A program made the position numbers and the translations under genes. A DNA stretch of 64,000 nt, taken from contig JAGXGB010000048.1 of NCBI GenBank assembly GCA_024636955.1, positions 62,001 to 126,000 of the forward strand. The letters are read 5' to 3'. The notes below the pieces were generated by a model. That model was not told the DNA's origin and searched no databases. It saw only the letters and a list, made by a program, of their open reading frames with translations. This DNA comes from Bacteroidales bacterium (lineage in GTDB: Bacteria; Bacteroidota; Bacteroidia; Bacteroidales; Lentimicrobiaceae). Below, one piece after another: positions 34,785 through 43,278 of this stretch (position 1 is its first letter; the number at the start of each line of letters is the position of its first letter).

Positions 34785-35426
34785 TTAGTCAGCTATAGCT
34801 ACATCATCCTTATACAACACCTTGTCAATCTCATTTCCATCACGGTCGTATGATATCTCGTAACCGTTCTTTTTATTGTTTTCATATTGTGTTAACAGCT
34901 TAACACGGCCATTTGAAAAGTATGAACGCTGAAAGCCTGTACCCTTGTTGTAATGTCCATCGCCAACTTTCATACCTGAAATTTCATAATAGGTCCATAT
35001 ACTATCTTGCATCCCCATGTAATAGTGACCATCAACTCTAATTTCCGTGCTCTCATGATAGAGCGTGTAAGGCCCATGGAGCGTATCATTTTTGTAAGAT
35101 ATCTCTTCAATAAGCTTGCCTTGTAAATCCCATTTACGGGTTAGGCCATTGCGTTTTCCGCCGATGTAATTCTCCTGCAATTCTTTGGCTCCACTGAAGT
35201 ACCAGCGTGTACTGGGACCATTTGGTACATCATCTTTGTAATTTACTTCAAGTTGTTTACGTCCGGTTTTATAAAACCAGGTGCTTACTCCATTGAGTTT
35301 CTTTCTTTTATATTCCTGCTTCGACTTCAAAGTGCCTTCAGGATAATGGGTTTCTTTAGTGCGGTTGCAGGAGAATAAAATGAGGGATATAATGAGTAAT
35401 GCTATGAGATTTATTCTGTTCATCAT
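34785..35426 (-). CDS. YwqK/MORN-like repeat lipoprotein
   Basis: 213 residues. A lipobox (ALLIISLILFSC) gives Cys at about 20. The body consists of about seven YwqK-type beta-hairpin repeats of the pattern G-x-x-x-x-W-Y-x-x-G-x-x (NGVSTWFYKTGRKQLEVNYKD, NGPSTRWYFSGAKELQENYI, LHGPYTLYHESTEI). Such repeats also occur in MORN proteins and in antitoxins named YwqK; no toxin gene is adjacent, so I do not call it an antitoxin. Confidence 0.8.
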   Translation of the reverse strand: MMNRINLIALLIISLILFSCNRTKETHYPEGTLKSKQEYKRKKLNGVSTWFYKTGRKQLEVNYKDDVPNGPSTRWYFSGAKELQENYIGGKRNGLTRKWDLQGKLIEEISYKNDTLHGPYTLYHESTEIRVDGHYYMGMQDSIWTYYEISGMKVGDGHYNKGTGFQRSYFSNGRVKLLTQYENNKKNGYEISYDRDGNEIDKVLYKDDVAIAD

Positions 35427-35470
35427 TAATGGTTAATTATCAGTGATTTATCCTATTCGTCAGCTAATGG

Positions 35471-36223
35471 TTAAAGTGCAGAGTCAATGAGCTTATTCTG
35501 ACGTACCACATCAAATAAGATTATACCTGCTGCTACTGAAACATTAAGTGATGCAATTTCGCCCTGCATAGGGATCATGATCACTTCATCGCTTCTGTTT
35601 ATGTATTCACCTGACACACCGTCTTCCTCTGATCCCATAATAAGGGCAATGGGTCCGGTAAGATTACTTTCGTAATAGTTCTTCTTACCTTTTTCAGATA
35701 CTGAAACTATCTTTAATCCGCTTTCCTTTAGATACTCAATAGTGGTTTTGAGATTATGGCTCTTGTGGACAGGAATTATATTAAGTGCACCTGCCGAAGT
35801 TTTCACAGCATCAGCATTAACAGGAGCACCACCCCGGTCAGGTATAATAAGTCCATGGGCTCCGGCACAGGCTGCACTCCGGGCAATTGCACCCATGTTT
35901 CTTACATCTGTTATACGGTCTAAAATAATAAAGAGTGGCGTTTCACCCTTTTCATAAACTGACATGAGTAAAGCTTCAATCGGCTGATAGGCAACTTCAG
36001 AAATGTAGCAGGCTACACCCTGGTGATTAGCCCTTATCATGCGGTTTAACTTTTCGGGGGGAACATATTGATAAGGAATCTTAAACTCGTTTATCAGTTG
36101 TCGTAGTTCAGGTATCAGCTCGCCCTTTAAACCGGTTTGCAAAAACAGTTTATCAACTTCCTTTCCTGCCTTTATTGCTTCAATTACAGGCCGTATGCCG
36201 TATATCAGGTTATTATCCTTCAT
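35471..36223 (-). CDS. rlmB: 23S rRNA (guanosine-2'-O)-methyltransferase RlmB (SpoU family)
   Basis: 250 residues from the ATG at 36223 (MKDNNLIYGIRPVIEAI); the longer frame to 36295 runs upstream of the -7 box and is rejected. Conserved SPOUT motifs: LDRITDVRNMGAIARSAACA (motif 1), LIMGSEEDGVS (motif 2) and IPMQGEIASLNVSVAAGIIL (motif 3), which form the trefoil knot that binds SAM. RlmB methylates G2251 in E. coli 23S rRNA; other SpoU enzymes remain possible. Convergent and divergent neighbours are unrelated. Confidence 0.95.
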   Translation of the reverse strand: MKDNNLIYGIRPVIEAIKAGKEVDKLFLQTGLKGELIPELRQLINEFKIPYQYVPPEKLNRMIRANHQGVACYISEVAYQPIEALLMSVYEKGETPLFIILDRITDVRNMGAIARSAACAGAHGLIIPDRGGAPVNADAVKTSAGALNIIPVHKSHNLKTTIEYLKESGLKIVSVSEKGKKNYYESNLTGPIALIMGSEEDGVSGEYINRSDEVIMIPMQGEIASLNVSVAAGIILFDVVRQNKLIDSAL

Positions 36224-36240
36224 GATTTTGAATTGGAATG

Positions 36241-36248
36241 CAAAGATA
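36241..36248 (-). promoter_or_regulatory. -7 box upstream of rlmB
   Basis: Minus-strand TATCTTTG, 18 nt before the chosen rlmB start. Its position supports the shorter reading frame. Confidence 0.5.
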
Positions 36249-36443
36249 CGAAACATACTAAAGATACAGAATGATCGTGTTGTTGGTGCACGCACGCCAT
36301 GATAGAGCTCAGGAAGTCATGCAAAAAGAACTGCCTTTCATAATAAGGAACTTGGGATAATACCGGGCATGGGCTTGAGGAAAACAAGAGAAATGTGATC
36401 TATATAACAGAGGACTTTTTCAATACCATCAAGCGAAAATGAT

Positions 36444-36451
36444 TACATTTG
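36444..36451 (+). promoter_or_regulatory. -7 box upstream of the helicase-nuclease gene
   Basis: TACATTTG, matching TAnnTTTG, 55 nt before the start codon. -33 region is T-rich without a clear TTTG. Confidence 0.5.
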
Positions 36452-36506
36452 CTGTTAGGGTACGCTCAAGTTCCTGAGAGTAAAAAGGTATAATAATCAG
36501 TGTGTT

Positions 36507-39500
36507 ATGGATAATTTCGTTGTGTATAAATCATCGGCAGGCTCAGGCAAAACATATACCCTAATGGTTGAGTATTTGAGTCTGGCGCTGAAATATACCA
36601 ATGCATATTCCGGCATTTTAGCCATTACTTTCACTAACAAGGCTGCCAATGAAATAAAGCAGCGAATTGTTGAAACCCTTAAGAAACTTGCGCTGTTAAC
36701 ACCCGGTAATGTTCCAGAAAATCATCGCCAATTAGTCGACCGGCTTGTGGCTTCTACTAACTTATCTGAAGAAAAACTGATTGAGAATGCCAATAAAGTA
36801 CTTACAACGATTCTTCATAATTACAGTGATTTCGCGGTTTCAACCATCGATAGTTTCATGCATAAGGTTATACGGTCGTTTGCTTTTGATTTGAAACTAT
36901 CAATGAATTTTGAGATTGAGCTTGATACTAAAGGCCTGCTGAATGCTGCGGTTGACGAGCTTATAAGTAAAGTTGGAAAGGACGAAGAACTAACTGAGGT
37001 GCTTAAAGCATATGTTGTGCGACAAGCTGAAAGTGATGAGGGTTGGGATATTACTGACGACCTGAAAAGTAGTGCTTCTGCTTTATTGAAAGAGAAAATG
37101 GCAGGACTCATTCCCGCACTTGAAAAACGTTCATTCTCAAGCAGCGACTTTGATAAATTATGCCATCGTATAAAATCATTGGATACTGCGTGCCGGGAGG
37201 CAGGAGTTCATGCATTGAGGCTCATTGATAATGCCGGTTTAATACCTGAGGATTTCGCTCGGGGCAGTAGTGGAATAGGCTGCTACTTTGTAAAAGTGGC
37301 CGAGGGTAAAAAAGCAGAATATAATTCTTATGTAAGGAGTGCGGTTGAGGAGGATAAGTGGTTAAAGAAGGAAACCCCGCAACATAAAATTACAGGTATT
37401 ACTGATGAGTTGAAGCAGTTGGTATATACAGTTTTAGCCATAAAGCGCGAGCTTAAGTTTCTGGGTGTGATCCGTGATAATTTCCACTCAACACTGTTGT
37501 TGAAAAAGATCAATGACGAATTAAATAACATAAGGCAGAACAGGAATGTAATATCTATCAGCGACTTTAATAACCTTATTGGGGAAGTTGTTCTCGATCA
37601 GCCGGTACCATTTATATACCTTAGGGTGGGGGAGAAGTTCAGGCATTTTATGATTGATGAATTTCAGGATACTTCGCGCATGCAGTGGGAAAACCTGCTT
37701 CCTTTGATTGAAAATTCACTCGCAAATTCCAGACTGAGCATGATAGTAGGGGATGGGAAACAAGCGATTTACAGGTTCAAAAACGGCGATGCGGAGCAGT
37801 TTGTTGATCTGCCTGAATTAAAAAATACTTCTGATTCGCCTTTTATTTATGATCGCGAGCAACTGATCAAACAGCAGTATGATGAAAGGTTTCTTGATAC
37901 CAATTACCGGTCGAGACAGGAAATAGTGGAATTCAACAACGACTTCTTCACTTTTGCAGCACCTCAATTTATACCTTCAGGGTTGGCTTTTTACAAGGAG
38001 GTAAATCAGCAGTTTAAGCCAAATAATACCGGAGGTATGGTTCAGTTGGACATTGTTCCTTATGATGACATAGTACAACATGTAATTGAGCTTGTAAATA
38101 TTGCAAGAAATGATGGGTATCAGTTTGGTGATATAGCCATATTAACGAGAGTAAATAAAGATGCTGTTAAAATTGCGGAAGCACTGCGGTTTGAAGGTAT
38201 AAAGGTTGTTTCCTCTGAATCGTTGCTATTATCAACATCCCATGAAGTCAATTTCCTTGTTAACTGGGTAGGTTATCTGGCTGACTCTGAAGATAAAGTT
38301 GCTTTACAGGGGATCATAGAACATATCCTATTGATGAAGCCTGAGTTGTTCACAGGAGAATTCTATGCCAGGCGTCCTGACAAAGCCTTTCTTATTGAGC
38401 TGCTGGGATTATTAAAAATTGATCTCCGGTTAAATGCATTTGAGGGTTTGTCGTTTTATGATTCCATTGAATTGATCATTCGTAGATTTTCATTGGTGAG
38501 CAGCAACCCGGTTTATATCAGATTCTTTCTTGATGAAGTGCTTAAGTTCACTCAAAAGAACAGCTCAGGAGCATCAGGCTTTCTGGAGTTCTGGAATGAC
38601 AACTGTTCAAAGCTTTCAGTGAGCATTGCCGAGCAAATAGATGCCGTACAGATACTCACCGTTCACAAATCAAAAGGATTGGATTTCCCTTTGGTCATAT
38701 TTGCATTCCCTGATATGAAGCGTGATAAGGGAGATTTAACATGGGATAACATATCAGTAGCCCTCACTAACGATGCAGAAAATGCGGAATTGCTTGAAAT
38801 GCCGCTCGTATATCAATATTGTAAAGATCTTGAGGAAACTCCTTTAGGGGACGATTATTTGGTTGAGCAGGACAGGGTATGCCTTGATAAGTTTAACCTT
38901 TATTATGTTGCGTTTACGAGAGCTTCTGAGCGGTTATATGTGATAGTTGAAGAGACAAAAAATGTAAATGATCCGCCTAAAAAATTATCTGACCTTGTTT
39001 CAAGTTATATCGCTAAAAGGAATAATGAACAGACATTTGGATCGGGAGAGGTTGTTAACGGAAAATATAAACATGAAGCTGCCCGGGATGCTTATCGGGT
39101 GCTGAATTCAATTGACCTTTTATATAATTCAGGAGATTGGGTTGACAGGATCACACTTGCCAAGCGATCACCTGAGCAATGGACTAAGCTCATTGATCAA
39201 AGCAACCAATTATTCAAGGGCGAATATTCGGAAAAGACAAGTTATGGTAAGCTGGTTCATGAGGTGCTTTCAGAGATAAACACATTTGAAGATCAAGAGA
39301 GAGCTGTTGATCATATCTTTGGCATCATGAATGAGAAATCAACTGAGCTTCGGTCGCGCGTACTTGCAAGTCTGAAGAGCCTGATTTCATTGCCGGGTGT
39401 AATGCCTTTCTTCAGCGGGGGCAAAGTGATTAAAGAACAGGAGATCATGACCCCTGATGGGGAATGTTATCGTCCGGATAGAATTGTAATAAATGATGAT

Positions 39501-39686
39501 CATACTTATGTGATTGATTTTAAAACCGGACTTCCAAACGCTAAACATAGTGCGCAGGTATTGCTCTACATGAGCTTAATCAGGAAAATGGATTACCCTG
39601 AGCCTGCGGGGTATATTATTTATCTGGGAGAACAACCTCAACTTGTTAAGGTTGATGCACCCGCGCAAACATCACTGGAACTATGA
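36507..39686 (+). CDS. addA: UvrD-family helicase-nuclease (AddA/RecB type)
   Basis: 1059 residues. Walker A SSAGSGKT (9-16), AITFTNKAANEIKQR (motif Ia), MIDEFQDTSRMQWENLLPL (motif II), IVGDGKQAIYRFKNGD (motif III), LTVHKSKGLDFPLVIF (motif V) and YVAFTRASERLYV (motif VI). The C-terminal about 150 residues carry a PD-(D/E)xK nuclease core (CYRPDRIVI ... TYVIDFKTG). This fits the AddA/RecB subunit that processes double-strand breaks; the AddB partner is not in the window. The last residues and stop are echoed three times before the next gene. Confidence 0.92.
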   Translation: MDNFVVYKSSAGSGKTYTLMVEYLSLALKYTNAYSGILAITFTNKAANEIKQRIVETLKKLALLTPGNVPENHRQLVDRLVASTNLSEEKLIENANKVLTTILHNYSDFAVSTIDSFMHKVIRSFAFDLKLSMNFEIELDTKGLLNAAVDELISKVGKDEELTEVLKAYVVRQAESDEGWDITDDLKSSASALLKEKMAGLIPALEKRSFSSSDFDKLCHRIKSLDTACREAGVHALRLIDNAGLIPEDFARGSSGIGCYFVKVAEGKKAEYNSYVRSAVEEDKWLKKETPQHKITGITDELKQLVYTVLAIKRELKFLGVIRDNFHSTLLLKKINDELNNIRQNRNVISISDFNNLIGEVVLDQPVPFIYLRVGEKFRHFMIDEFQDTSRMQWENLLPLIENSLANSRLSMIVGDGKQAIYRFKNGDAEQFVDLPELKNTSDSPFIYDREQLIKQQYDERFLDTNYRSRQEIVEFNNDFFTFAAPQFIPSGLAFYKEVNQQFKPNNTGGMVQLDIVPYDDIVQHVIELVNIARNDGYQFGDIAILTRVNKDAVKIAEALRFEGIKVVSSESLLLSTSHEVNFLVNWVGYLADSEDKVALQGIIEHILLMKPELFTGEFYARRPDKAFLIELLGLLKIDLRLNAFEGLSFYDSIELIIRRFSLVSSNPVYIRFFLDEVLKFTQKNSSGASGFLEFWNDNCSKLSVSIAEQIDAVQILTVHKSKGLDFPLVIFAFPDMKRDKGDLTWDNISVALTNDAENAELLEMPLVYQYCKDLEETPLGDDYLVEQDRVCLDKFNLYYVAFTRASERLYVIVEETKNVNDPPKKLSDLVSSYIAKRNNEQTFGSGEVVNGKYKHEAARDAYRVLNSIDLLYNSGDWVDRITLAKRSPEQWTKLIDQSNQLFKGEYSEKTSYGKLVHEVLSEINTFEDQERAVDHIFGIMNEKSTELRSRVLASLKSLISLPGVMPFFSGGKVIKEQEIMTPDGECYRPDRIVINDDHTYVIDFKTGLPNAKHSAQVLLYMSLIRKMDYPEPAGYIIYLGEQPQLVKVDAPAQTSLEL

Positions 39687-39812
39687 TAGTTAAAGTACTC
39701 ACGCACAAACATCACTGGAACTATGATAGTTAAAGTACTCACGCACAAACATCACTTGATCTGTGTTAATTAAAGTTGGCACTCCTACACAAACTCCCCT
39801 TGAACTATGATA
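39645..39812 (+). repeat. Four tandem copies of the helicase gene's 3' end
   Basis: Copies of 44, 40, 40 and 44 bp at 39645-39688, 39689-39728, 39729-39768 and 39769-39812. In the tail frame they read KVDAPAQTSLEL-stop, HAQTSLEL-stop, HAQTSLDLC-stop and KVGTPTQTPLEL-stop. Copies 1 and 2 are nearly identical over their last 27 bases; copy 4 is diverged at DNA level but keeps 8 of 12 residues. The ATG of mnmH (39807) lies inside copy 4. Confidence 0.9.
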
Positions 39813-40910
39813 TTAACAATTGAACCACGGGAACTCTCTCATTATCCTGATACAGCGATCATTGATGTGCGTTCACCTGCCGAGTTCGCCATAGGTCATA
39901 TTCCGGGTGCAAAGAATATTCCCATTTTTAATGATGAGGAACGGGCATTGGTTGGTACGCGCTTCAACCATGCGGGTAAAGAGGCAGGTTTTATGCTGGG
40001 ACTTGAAATTGTGGGGCCAAAGTTGAGTAGTTATGTTAAAAAGCTGAATCAACAAATCCCTGTTAAGAGTCCCCTGATTATATATTGCTGGCGCGGAGGA
40101 ATGCGAAGTAATTCAATGGCCTGGCTGTTTCATCAGGCCGGCCATGATGTGATGCTGATAAAGGGCGGATACAAAGCATTCAGAGCCTTTATACGCGGGC
40201 AGATCATTTCACTGTGGCACTATAATGTAGTTGGTGGTATGACAGGCTCAGGGAAGACAGATATTTTGCACGCTATAAAAGAACTTGGTCAGCAGGTTGT
40301 TGATCTGGAAGCAATCGCTTGCCATAAAGGTTCAGTTTTTGGTCATATGGGGCAGAATCATCAGCCTTCTAATGAGCAGTTTGAAATCGATATTTGGGAC
40401 AGTCTCAGGAAACTGGATCCGGCAAAACCTATATTTATTGAGGATGAAAGCCGTTCAATCGGTAAAGTAAGTATGCCTGAAGAATTCTATCAGAAATTGC
40501 AGCACAGCACCATGTTCCTTGTTGAAATGGAAGTACATGAGCGTGTTAAGAGATTAGTGAGTGAGTATGGGTGTTTTAGCAGTGATGAGCTTATAGAAAA
40601 TACCAACAAGCTGCGCAAATACCTTGGTGGAGCAGCGCATCAGAAAGTAATAGCTGAAATAGAAAATGGTAACCTTGAAGTTGCTGCCGAAGTTTTATTG
40701 GGGCACTATGACCAAAAATACAAGGAATCAATCATTAATAAAACAGGGAGAGTTATTGTGCCTGTGGGGGGTTATAGTACTATTGAAGACCGTAAAGATG
40801 TTGAAGGTTACAAAAGTGCAGAAGACTATGAAAATGTTGGAGGCTACAATACTCATGATATACGTATGGCTGAACTAATAATTCAGAAAGCAGCTCAGAT
40901 AGAAGCTTAA
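39807..40910 (+). CDS. mnmH: tRNA 2-selenouridine synthase MnmH (SelU)
   Basis: 367 residues. The rhodanese domain has the active-site cysteine C94 in IYCWRGGMRSNSMAWLF. The P-loop domain has GGMTGSGKTDIL (143-154), followed by the family motif GSVFGHMGQNHQPSNEQFE. MnmH replaces sulfur by selenium in the wobble uridine of tRNA using selenophosphate. This suits the next gene, which makes selenophosphate, 13 nt downstream. The C-terminus holds three 12-residue repeats (VGGYSTIEDRKD, VEGYKSAEDYEN, VGGYNTHDIRMA), which seem to be an insertion near the end. Its start codon lies in the helicase tail repeat. Confidence 0.95.
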   Translation: MILTIEPRELSHYPDTAIIDVRSPAEFAIGHIPGAKNIPIFNDEERALVGTRFNHAGKEAGFMLGLEIVGPKLSSYVKKLNQQIPVKSPLIIYCWRGGMRSNSMAWLFHQAGHDVMLIKGGYKAFRAFIRGQIISLWHYNVVGGMTGSGKTDILHAIKELGQQVVDLEAIACHKGSVFGHMGQNHQPSNEQFEIDIWDSLRKLDPAKPIFIEDESRSIGKVSMPEEFYQKLQHSTMFLVEMEVHERVKRLVSEYGCFSSDELIENTNKLRKYLGGAAHQKVIAEIENGNLEVAAEVLLGHYDQKYKESIINKTGRVIVPVGGYSTIEDRKDVEGYKSAEDYENVGGYNTHDIRMAELIIQKAAQIEA

Positions 40911-40923
40911 ATAGAAGATATTT

Positions 40924-43104
40924 ATGGAATTAATATATTTGGATTACAATGCCACAACACCAGTTGATCGTCAGGTAGCTGATGAAATGATACCATATAT
41001 CACTGAGTTTTTCGGTAACCCATCGAGCACGCATAAGTATGGTGTCAAAGCTAAGATGGCAGTTGAAAAAGCACGTGAGCAGGTTGCCATGATGATCAAT
41101 TGCCATCCGGATGAAATTGTATTCACCGGTGGTGGGACTGAGTCAAACAACCTTGCTATTAAGGGAGCGGCTTATGCCAACAAGCACAAGGGTAATCATA
41201 TAATTATATCGGCAGTTGAGCACCCGGCAGTAACAGAAGTAGTGCAATACCTTGGCCTTCATGGCTATGACATTTCAGTAGCTAAAGTTGACAGTACCGG
41301 AATGGTTGACCCAAAAGAAATTGAATCGTTGATAAGGCCTGCTACTGTGTTGATCTCACTCATGCATGCCAATAATGAAGTAGGCACCATTCAGCCGGTG
41401 AAAGAAGTGGCTGCAATTGCCCACAGGCACGGCATTATAATACATACTGATGCTGCCCAATCGGCCGGTAAGATAAAGGTTGATGTGGCTGATCTTGATG
41501 TTGATCTGTTAAGCCTTGCCGGACATAAACTATACGCGCCAAAAGGAATTGGGGCACTTTATATCAGGCGTGGTACAAAGATTGAGAAGTTCATGCATGG
41601 GGCAAATCATGAAAACGACCTGCGCGCTGGCACTGAAAATGTTCCATACATCGTAGCGCTTGGCAAAGCATGTGAACTTATCACCCTTAACCTTGATGAA
41701 TATGCCGGCAGGATGCTTTCTGCAAAAAAGCAGTTAGCTGACGGTCTTAAAGCCTTATTCCCCGACATACGTATAAATGGGCATTCAGAAATGTCACTCC
41801 CCAATACCCTTAATGTCAGCTTCAAAAACCTTGGTGCAGGGGAAATAATGGCTAAACTTGATGGACTTGCTGTTTCGGCAGGTGCTGCCTGTCATTCGTC
41901 ATCCGGTAAGTCAGGTACGCTTGAAGCGATGAATCTTCCGGCGGAATATGCCCTTGGGGCTATGCGAATCTCCACGGGAAGACATACAACTACTGATGAA
42001 ATAAATAAAGCGGTTCAACTTATAGCAGATGCTGCCGGTGGAGTGAAAGATAATGTAAATCCTGCCTTCCATAGAATTACTAATTATGCCCATGGTTTGG
42101 GCTGTGGTTGTAAGATGAAAGCGGTAGACCTGGAATATATACTTAAGGATTTGCCACAAGTGAAAGTTCCGGATGTTATTGTAAGCGCCAGTGATCGTGA
42201 CGATGCTGCTGTATACAGGATCACGCAGGATGAGGCTATAGTTCAAACAGTTGACTTTTTTACGCCTTTGGTTGATGATCCTTATGCCTTTGGTGCTATA
42301 GCTGCCGCAAACGCGCTTGGCGATATCTACGCAATGGGTGCGGAGCCTTTGTTTGCGCTTAATCTGGTAGCTTTCCCTGTTGATAAATTGCCACTTGATG
42401 TGCTTAGGGAGATCATGAGAGGTGCAACTGAAAAGGCAACTGAAGCTGGAATTCCAATACTTGGAGGACATTCAATTGAAGACGACGGCATAAAGTTCGG
42501 AATGGTGGTTACGGGAAGAGTTAAGACTAAAAACCTAATCACTAACGCCGGTGCAAAACCAGGAGATCAGCTTATACTGACAAAACCTATTGGATCAGGG
42601 GTTATGACTAAGGCTTCTTCTATGGGACTTATTGAAGTGACAGGACTTGATGAAACAATTAAAGTTATGGCAGCACTAAATAAGGATGCTGCAAAGGTAA
42701 TGTCGCGCTTTGAAGTAAATGCATGTACTGATATTACGGGGTTTGGCCTTGTAGGACATCTGCATGAAATAACACTGGCATCGTCAGTAGAGGCCGTTTT
42801 GTATTATGATAAAATTCCGGTCATCACAAATGCTGAGAAGATGGCTGTGTTAGGCGCCATTAGCGGAAGCAGCAGGTCGAATGAAGCCTTTGCAGCAAAC
42901 CATGCTGATTTTACAACGCTAAATGCGGTGCAAAGAGCGATAGTATGTGATGCACAAACATCAGGAGGATTGCTTATCAGCATTCCCGGAAACCTGGCTA
43001 AGGAATTACTTGCTGAAATGTCGGCTCAGGGAATAAATGCAGCTATAATTGGAGAAATCACTAACGAGGGTAAAGGAAAAATTACTGTCGGATTCAGCAG
43101 ATAA
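40924..43104 (+). CDS. selD: Cysteine desulfurase-selenide, water dikinase fusion (NifS-SelD)
   Basis: 726 residues. The first about 375 are a NifS/IscS-type enzyme: PLP lysine K202 (LAGHKLYAPKG) and mobile-loop cysteine C323 (SAGAACHSSSGKSG). From about 385 on is SelD: YAHGLGCGCKMKA gives catalytic cysteine C394 (in place of Sec), C396 and K397, then DDAAVYRI, GDIYAMGAEPLFALNL and GFGLVGHLHE. The desulfurase part can supply selenide from selenocysteine and the SelD part makes selenophosphate for MnmH. No SelA or SelB gene is in the window, so use for tRNA selenation is the simplest reading. The last codons are echoed before pbpC. Confidence 0.95.
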   Translation: MELIYLDYNATTPVDRQVADEMIPYITEFFGNPSSTHKYGVKAKMAVEKAREQVAMMINCHPDEIVFTGGGTESNNLAIKGAAYANKHKGNHIIISAVEHPAVTEVVQYLGLHGYDISVAKVDSTGMVDPKEIESLIRPATVLISLMHANNEVGTIQPVKEVAAIAHRHGIIIHTDAAQSAGKIKVDVADLDVDLLSLAGHKLYAPKGIGALYIRRGTKIEKFMHGANHENDLRAGTENVPYIVALGKACELITLNLDEYAGRMLSAKKQLADGLKALFPDIRINGHSEMSLPNTLNVSFKNLGAGEIMAKLDGLAVSAGAACHSSSGKSGTLEAMNLPAEYALGAMRISTGRHTTTDEINKAVQLIADAAGGVKDNVNPAFHRITNYAHGLGCGCKMKAVDLEYILKDLPQVKVPDVIVSASDRDDAAVYRITQDEAIVQTVDFFTPLVDDPYAFGAIAAANALGDIYAMGAEPLFALNLVAFPVDKLPLDVLREIMRGATEKATEAGIPILGGHSIEDDGIKFGMVVTGRVKTKNLITNAGAKPGDQLILTKPIGSGVMTKASSMGLIEVTGLDETIKVMAALNKDAAKVMSRFEVNACTDITGFGLVGHLHEITLASSVEAVLYYDKIPVITNAEKMAVLGAISGSSRSNEAFAANHADFTTLNAVQRAIVCDAQTSGGLLISIPGNLAKELLAEMSAQGINAAIIGEITNEGKGKITVGFSR

Positions 43105-43278
43105 TCAAAAAAGGAGTTTGATTTTGGGCTAAGGTTAAAGCGATGTCACTATTGGAGGCAAAGAAGAAAACATTTGGTTCAGCTTATAATTATAAATGGA
43201 GATGTCACCGATGAGGGCAAAGAAGAAATCGATGTCACTAATAAAGGCAAGGGAGAAAGCATCGGCTTCAGCAAATAA
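43054..43278 (+). repeat. Copies of the selD 3' end overlapping the pbpC start
   Basis: Copy 1, in gene (43054-43104): EITNEGKGKITVGFSR-stop. Copy 2 (43142-43189): DVTIGGKEENIWFSL-stop. Copy 3 (43201-43230): DVTDEGKEEI, running without a break into copy 4 (43231-43278): DVTNKGKGESIGFSK-stop. Copies keep charge and the GFS or WFS end while codons differ (GGT AAA to GGC AAG). Copies 3-4 are read in a different frame as the first residues of pbpC. Confidence 0.85.

Noticed and set aside
34785-35426. YwqK protein as the antitoxin of a toxin-antitoxin pair
   Set aside because: No toxin-like gene is adjacent; the lipobox suggests an envelope role.
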